From: Nosema muscidifuracis
Lineage: Eukaryota > Microsporidia > Nosematidae
DNA: 64,000 bases
Direction of reading: 5' to 3'
Assembly (NCBI GenBank): GCA_028335825.1
Contig: JAIOKI010000009.1
Span: 434,001 to 498,000, forward strand
This document shows, in pieces, positions 62,807 to 64,000 of the stretch. A model generated the notes under the pieces. It was not told where the DNA came from, searched no databases, and worked only from the letters and a program-made list of their open reading frames with translations. Numbering within the stretch: the stretch's first letter is position 1; each line of letters starts with the position of its first letter. Both the position numbers and the translations under genes were made by a program.

Positions 62807-64000
62807 TTTTGCTTATTTTCTTTGAAAATAAATATCAAATTTAGATGTTACAGAATTGTTTCATGTATAATGTTTCAGATTTTATTTGTTCTTATATTTC
62901 AAATTAGATTGTCAATATAACATTTTAATCTACATAAAATTGTTTAATTTATATAGGAGTTTTTATATTTTAATCTACATAAAATTATTTAATTTATATA
63001 GGAGTTTTTATATTTTAATCTACATAAAATTATAATATTTTAATCTTTATATAAATAAAGAAATTGTCATATCAATATAAATTTATAATATTTTTATCTA
63101 CATAAAATTATCCAATTTATTTTAGAATGTCAAAATAAAAACTCTTATCCTTTAAAGTTTACAAATAAAAATTAATACATAAAATTATCCAATGTATATA
63201 AAAATATCAAAATAAAAACTCTTAAATAAATTTATAAATCTTTATATAAATAATAAAATTTATTTTATAATCTCAATATATAAATTTATAATATTTTTAT
63301 CTACATAAAATTATCCAATTTATATAAGAAATTAGAATCCTTGTTATAATTGATCATATTTTAATTCTTTGGAAAATTAAATTAAAAAATAAATCATAAC
63401 TAAGAATTTATATTTGAATAATTCAAGTTAAGAAATTGAATACTAAATCAAATAAAATACTATAAGAAAATTATAACATTTTTCTTTTATCTTATTATCA
63501 ATATTTTTAATATTCTTTTTTTTTTCCTGTAAAATATGTCTATATTTAATAAACCTATACTTATAATTACTAAATGACGTGTTCTTTGCTTGAAAAAGAA
63601 AATATTATTCTTTTTATAATTTTAAATTAAGTATTATTTAAGATAATATTTTGTTTATATTAAAGCTTATTTGTTTCTTATTTCTAAATATCTTTCTTCT
63701 TCAAATAATCAAACATATTACATGATTTTTAAATTTATTTTAAATCTAAAAATTTAAAATTTCTTTATAATTTTATCATATCCTCTTATTTATGCTTATT
63801 TATGCATTTTTTCTTTATTTATATTTGTTAATTATGTTTTTATGCATATTATATTCGATTTAAAAATCACTAATTTTTTAATTTAATTACACTGGTTGTA
63901 ATCAATAAATATTGATTAATTAAAGAAAAGTGTGTACATAATTTAATACAAATTGTCTATATAAGTAAATTATAAGATATAAATAAATTTAAATATGAAT
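62807..64000. repeat. Terminal spacer with 'tctacataaaattatccaattta' repeats
   Basis: From about 62920 to 63330 there are six to eight imperfect units (45-60 bp, some longer) containing TTTTAATCTACATAAAATTAT and TATATAGGAGTTTTTATAT blocks. From 63340 to the window end the DNA is AT-rich with no ORF, RNA gene or clear repeat. Confidence 0.65.

Overview
This window is nuclear DNA of a microsporidian (an intracellular, fungus-related parasite). It is very AT-rich (roughly four A/T per five bases in the spacers) and no gene needs an intron. The proteins are short versions of eukaryotic housekeeping families: E1, Rpn5, L7, 14-3-3, Aha1, Kin1, CK1, haspin, Sly1, a syntaxin and an Sm protein. More than 20 genes carry the CCC/GGG motif that microsporidia place just before the start codon. 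Spacers are long (0.3-5 kb), which points to a large-genome lineage; the genus cannot be fixed from the sequence.

Layout. 0-7.8 kb: a directly duplicated Ste24-like membrane metalloprotease gene with its 109-bp upstream repeat array. Between the copies lies a broken Ty3/gypsy LTR element whose left end falls exactly where the duplication ends. 8-12 kb: Aha1, an unknown helical protein and 14-3-3. 13-18.7 kb: three paralogous MscS channels with EF-hands. 19-21 kb: a secreted CAP-domain protein with long N/T-rich repeats. 22-34 kb: Kin1-type kinase, two unrecognised proteins (one perhaps a NatB subunit), ribosomal protein L7, ubiquitin E1 and Rpn5.

34.2-50.6 kb is different. It has no housekeeping genes, and the sequence is more complex than the repeat-filled spacers elsewhere. 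It holds decaying genes: a 549-codon secreted-protein gene interrupted by two in-frame stops, a fragment of a paralog of it, and a similar gene split by a frameshift in a poly-A run. It also holds three very short genes with signal peptides, two of them clearly related. I read this as a fast-turnover island of secreted, possibly host-directed proteins.

51-63 kb returns to housekeeping: tRNA-Lys(CTT), CK1, haspin, a perfect 20-copy 26-bp minisatellite, Sly1 with a 51-residue Asn tract, a Qa-SNARE next to it, a possible PP1-binding protein, a possible Tim17/22/23-family protein, an eIF3a-like protein, an Sm protein and a tail-anchored unknown. The last 1.2 kb has no gene I can support.

Working links: Sly1 and the adjacent syntaxin are probably binding partners. 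The E1, Rpn5, Aha1 and L7 genes are ordinary protein-homeostasis genes. The three channels, the CAP protein and the small secreted proteins are the likely parasite-specific layer.
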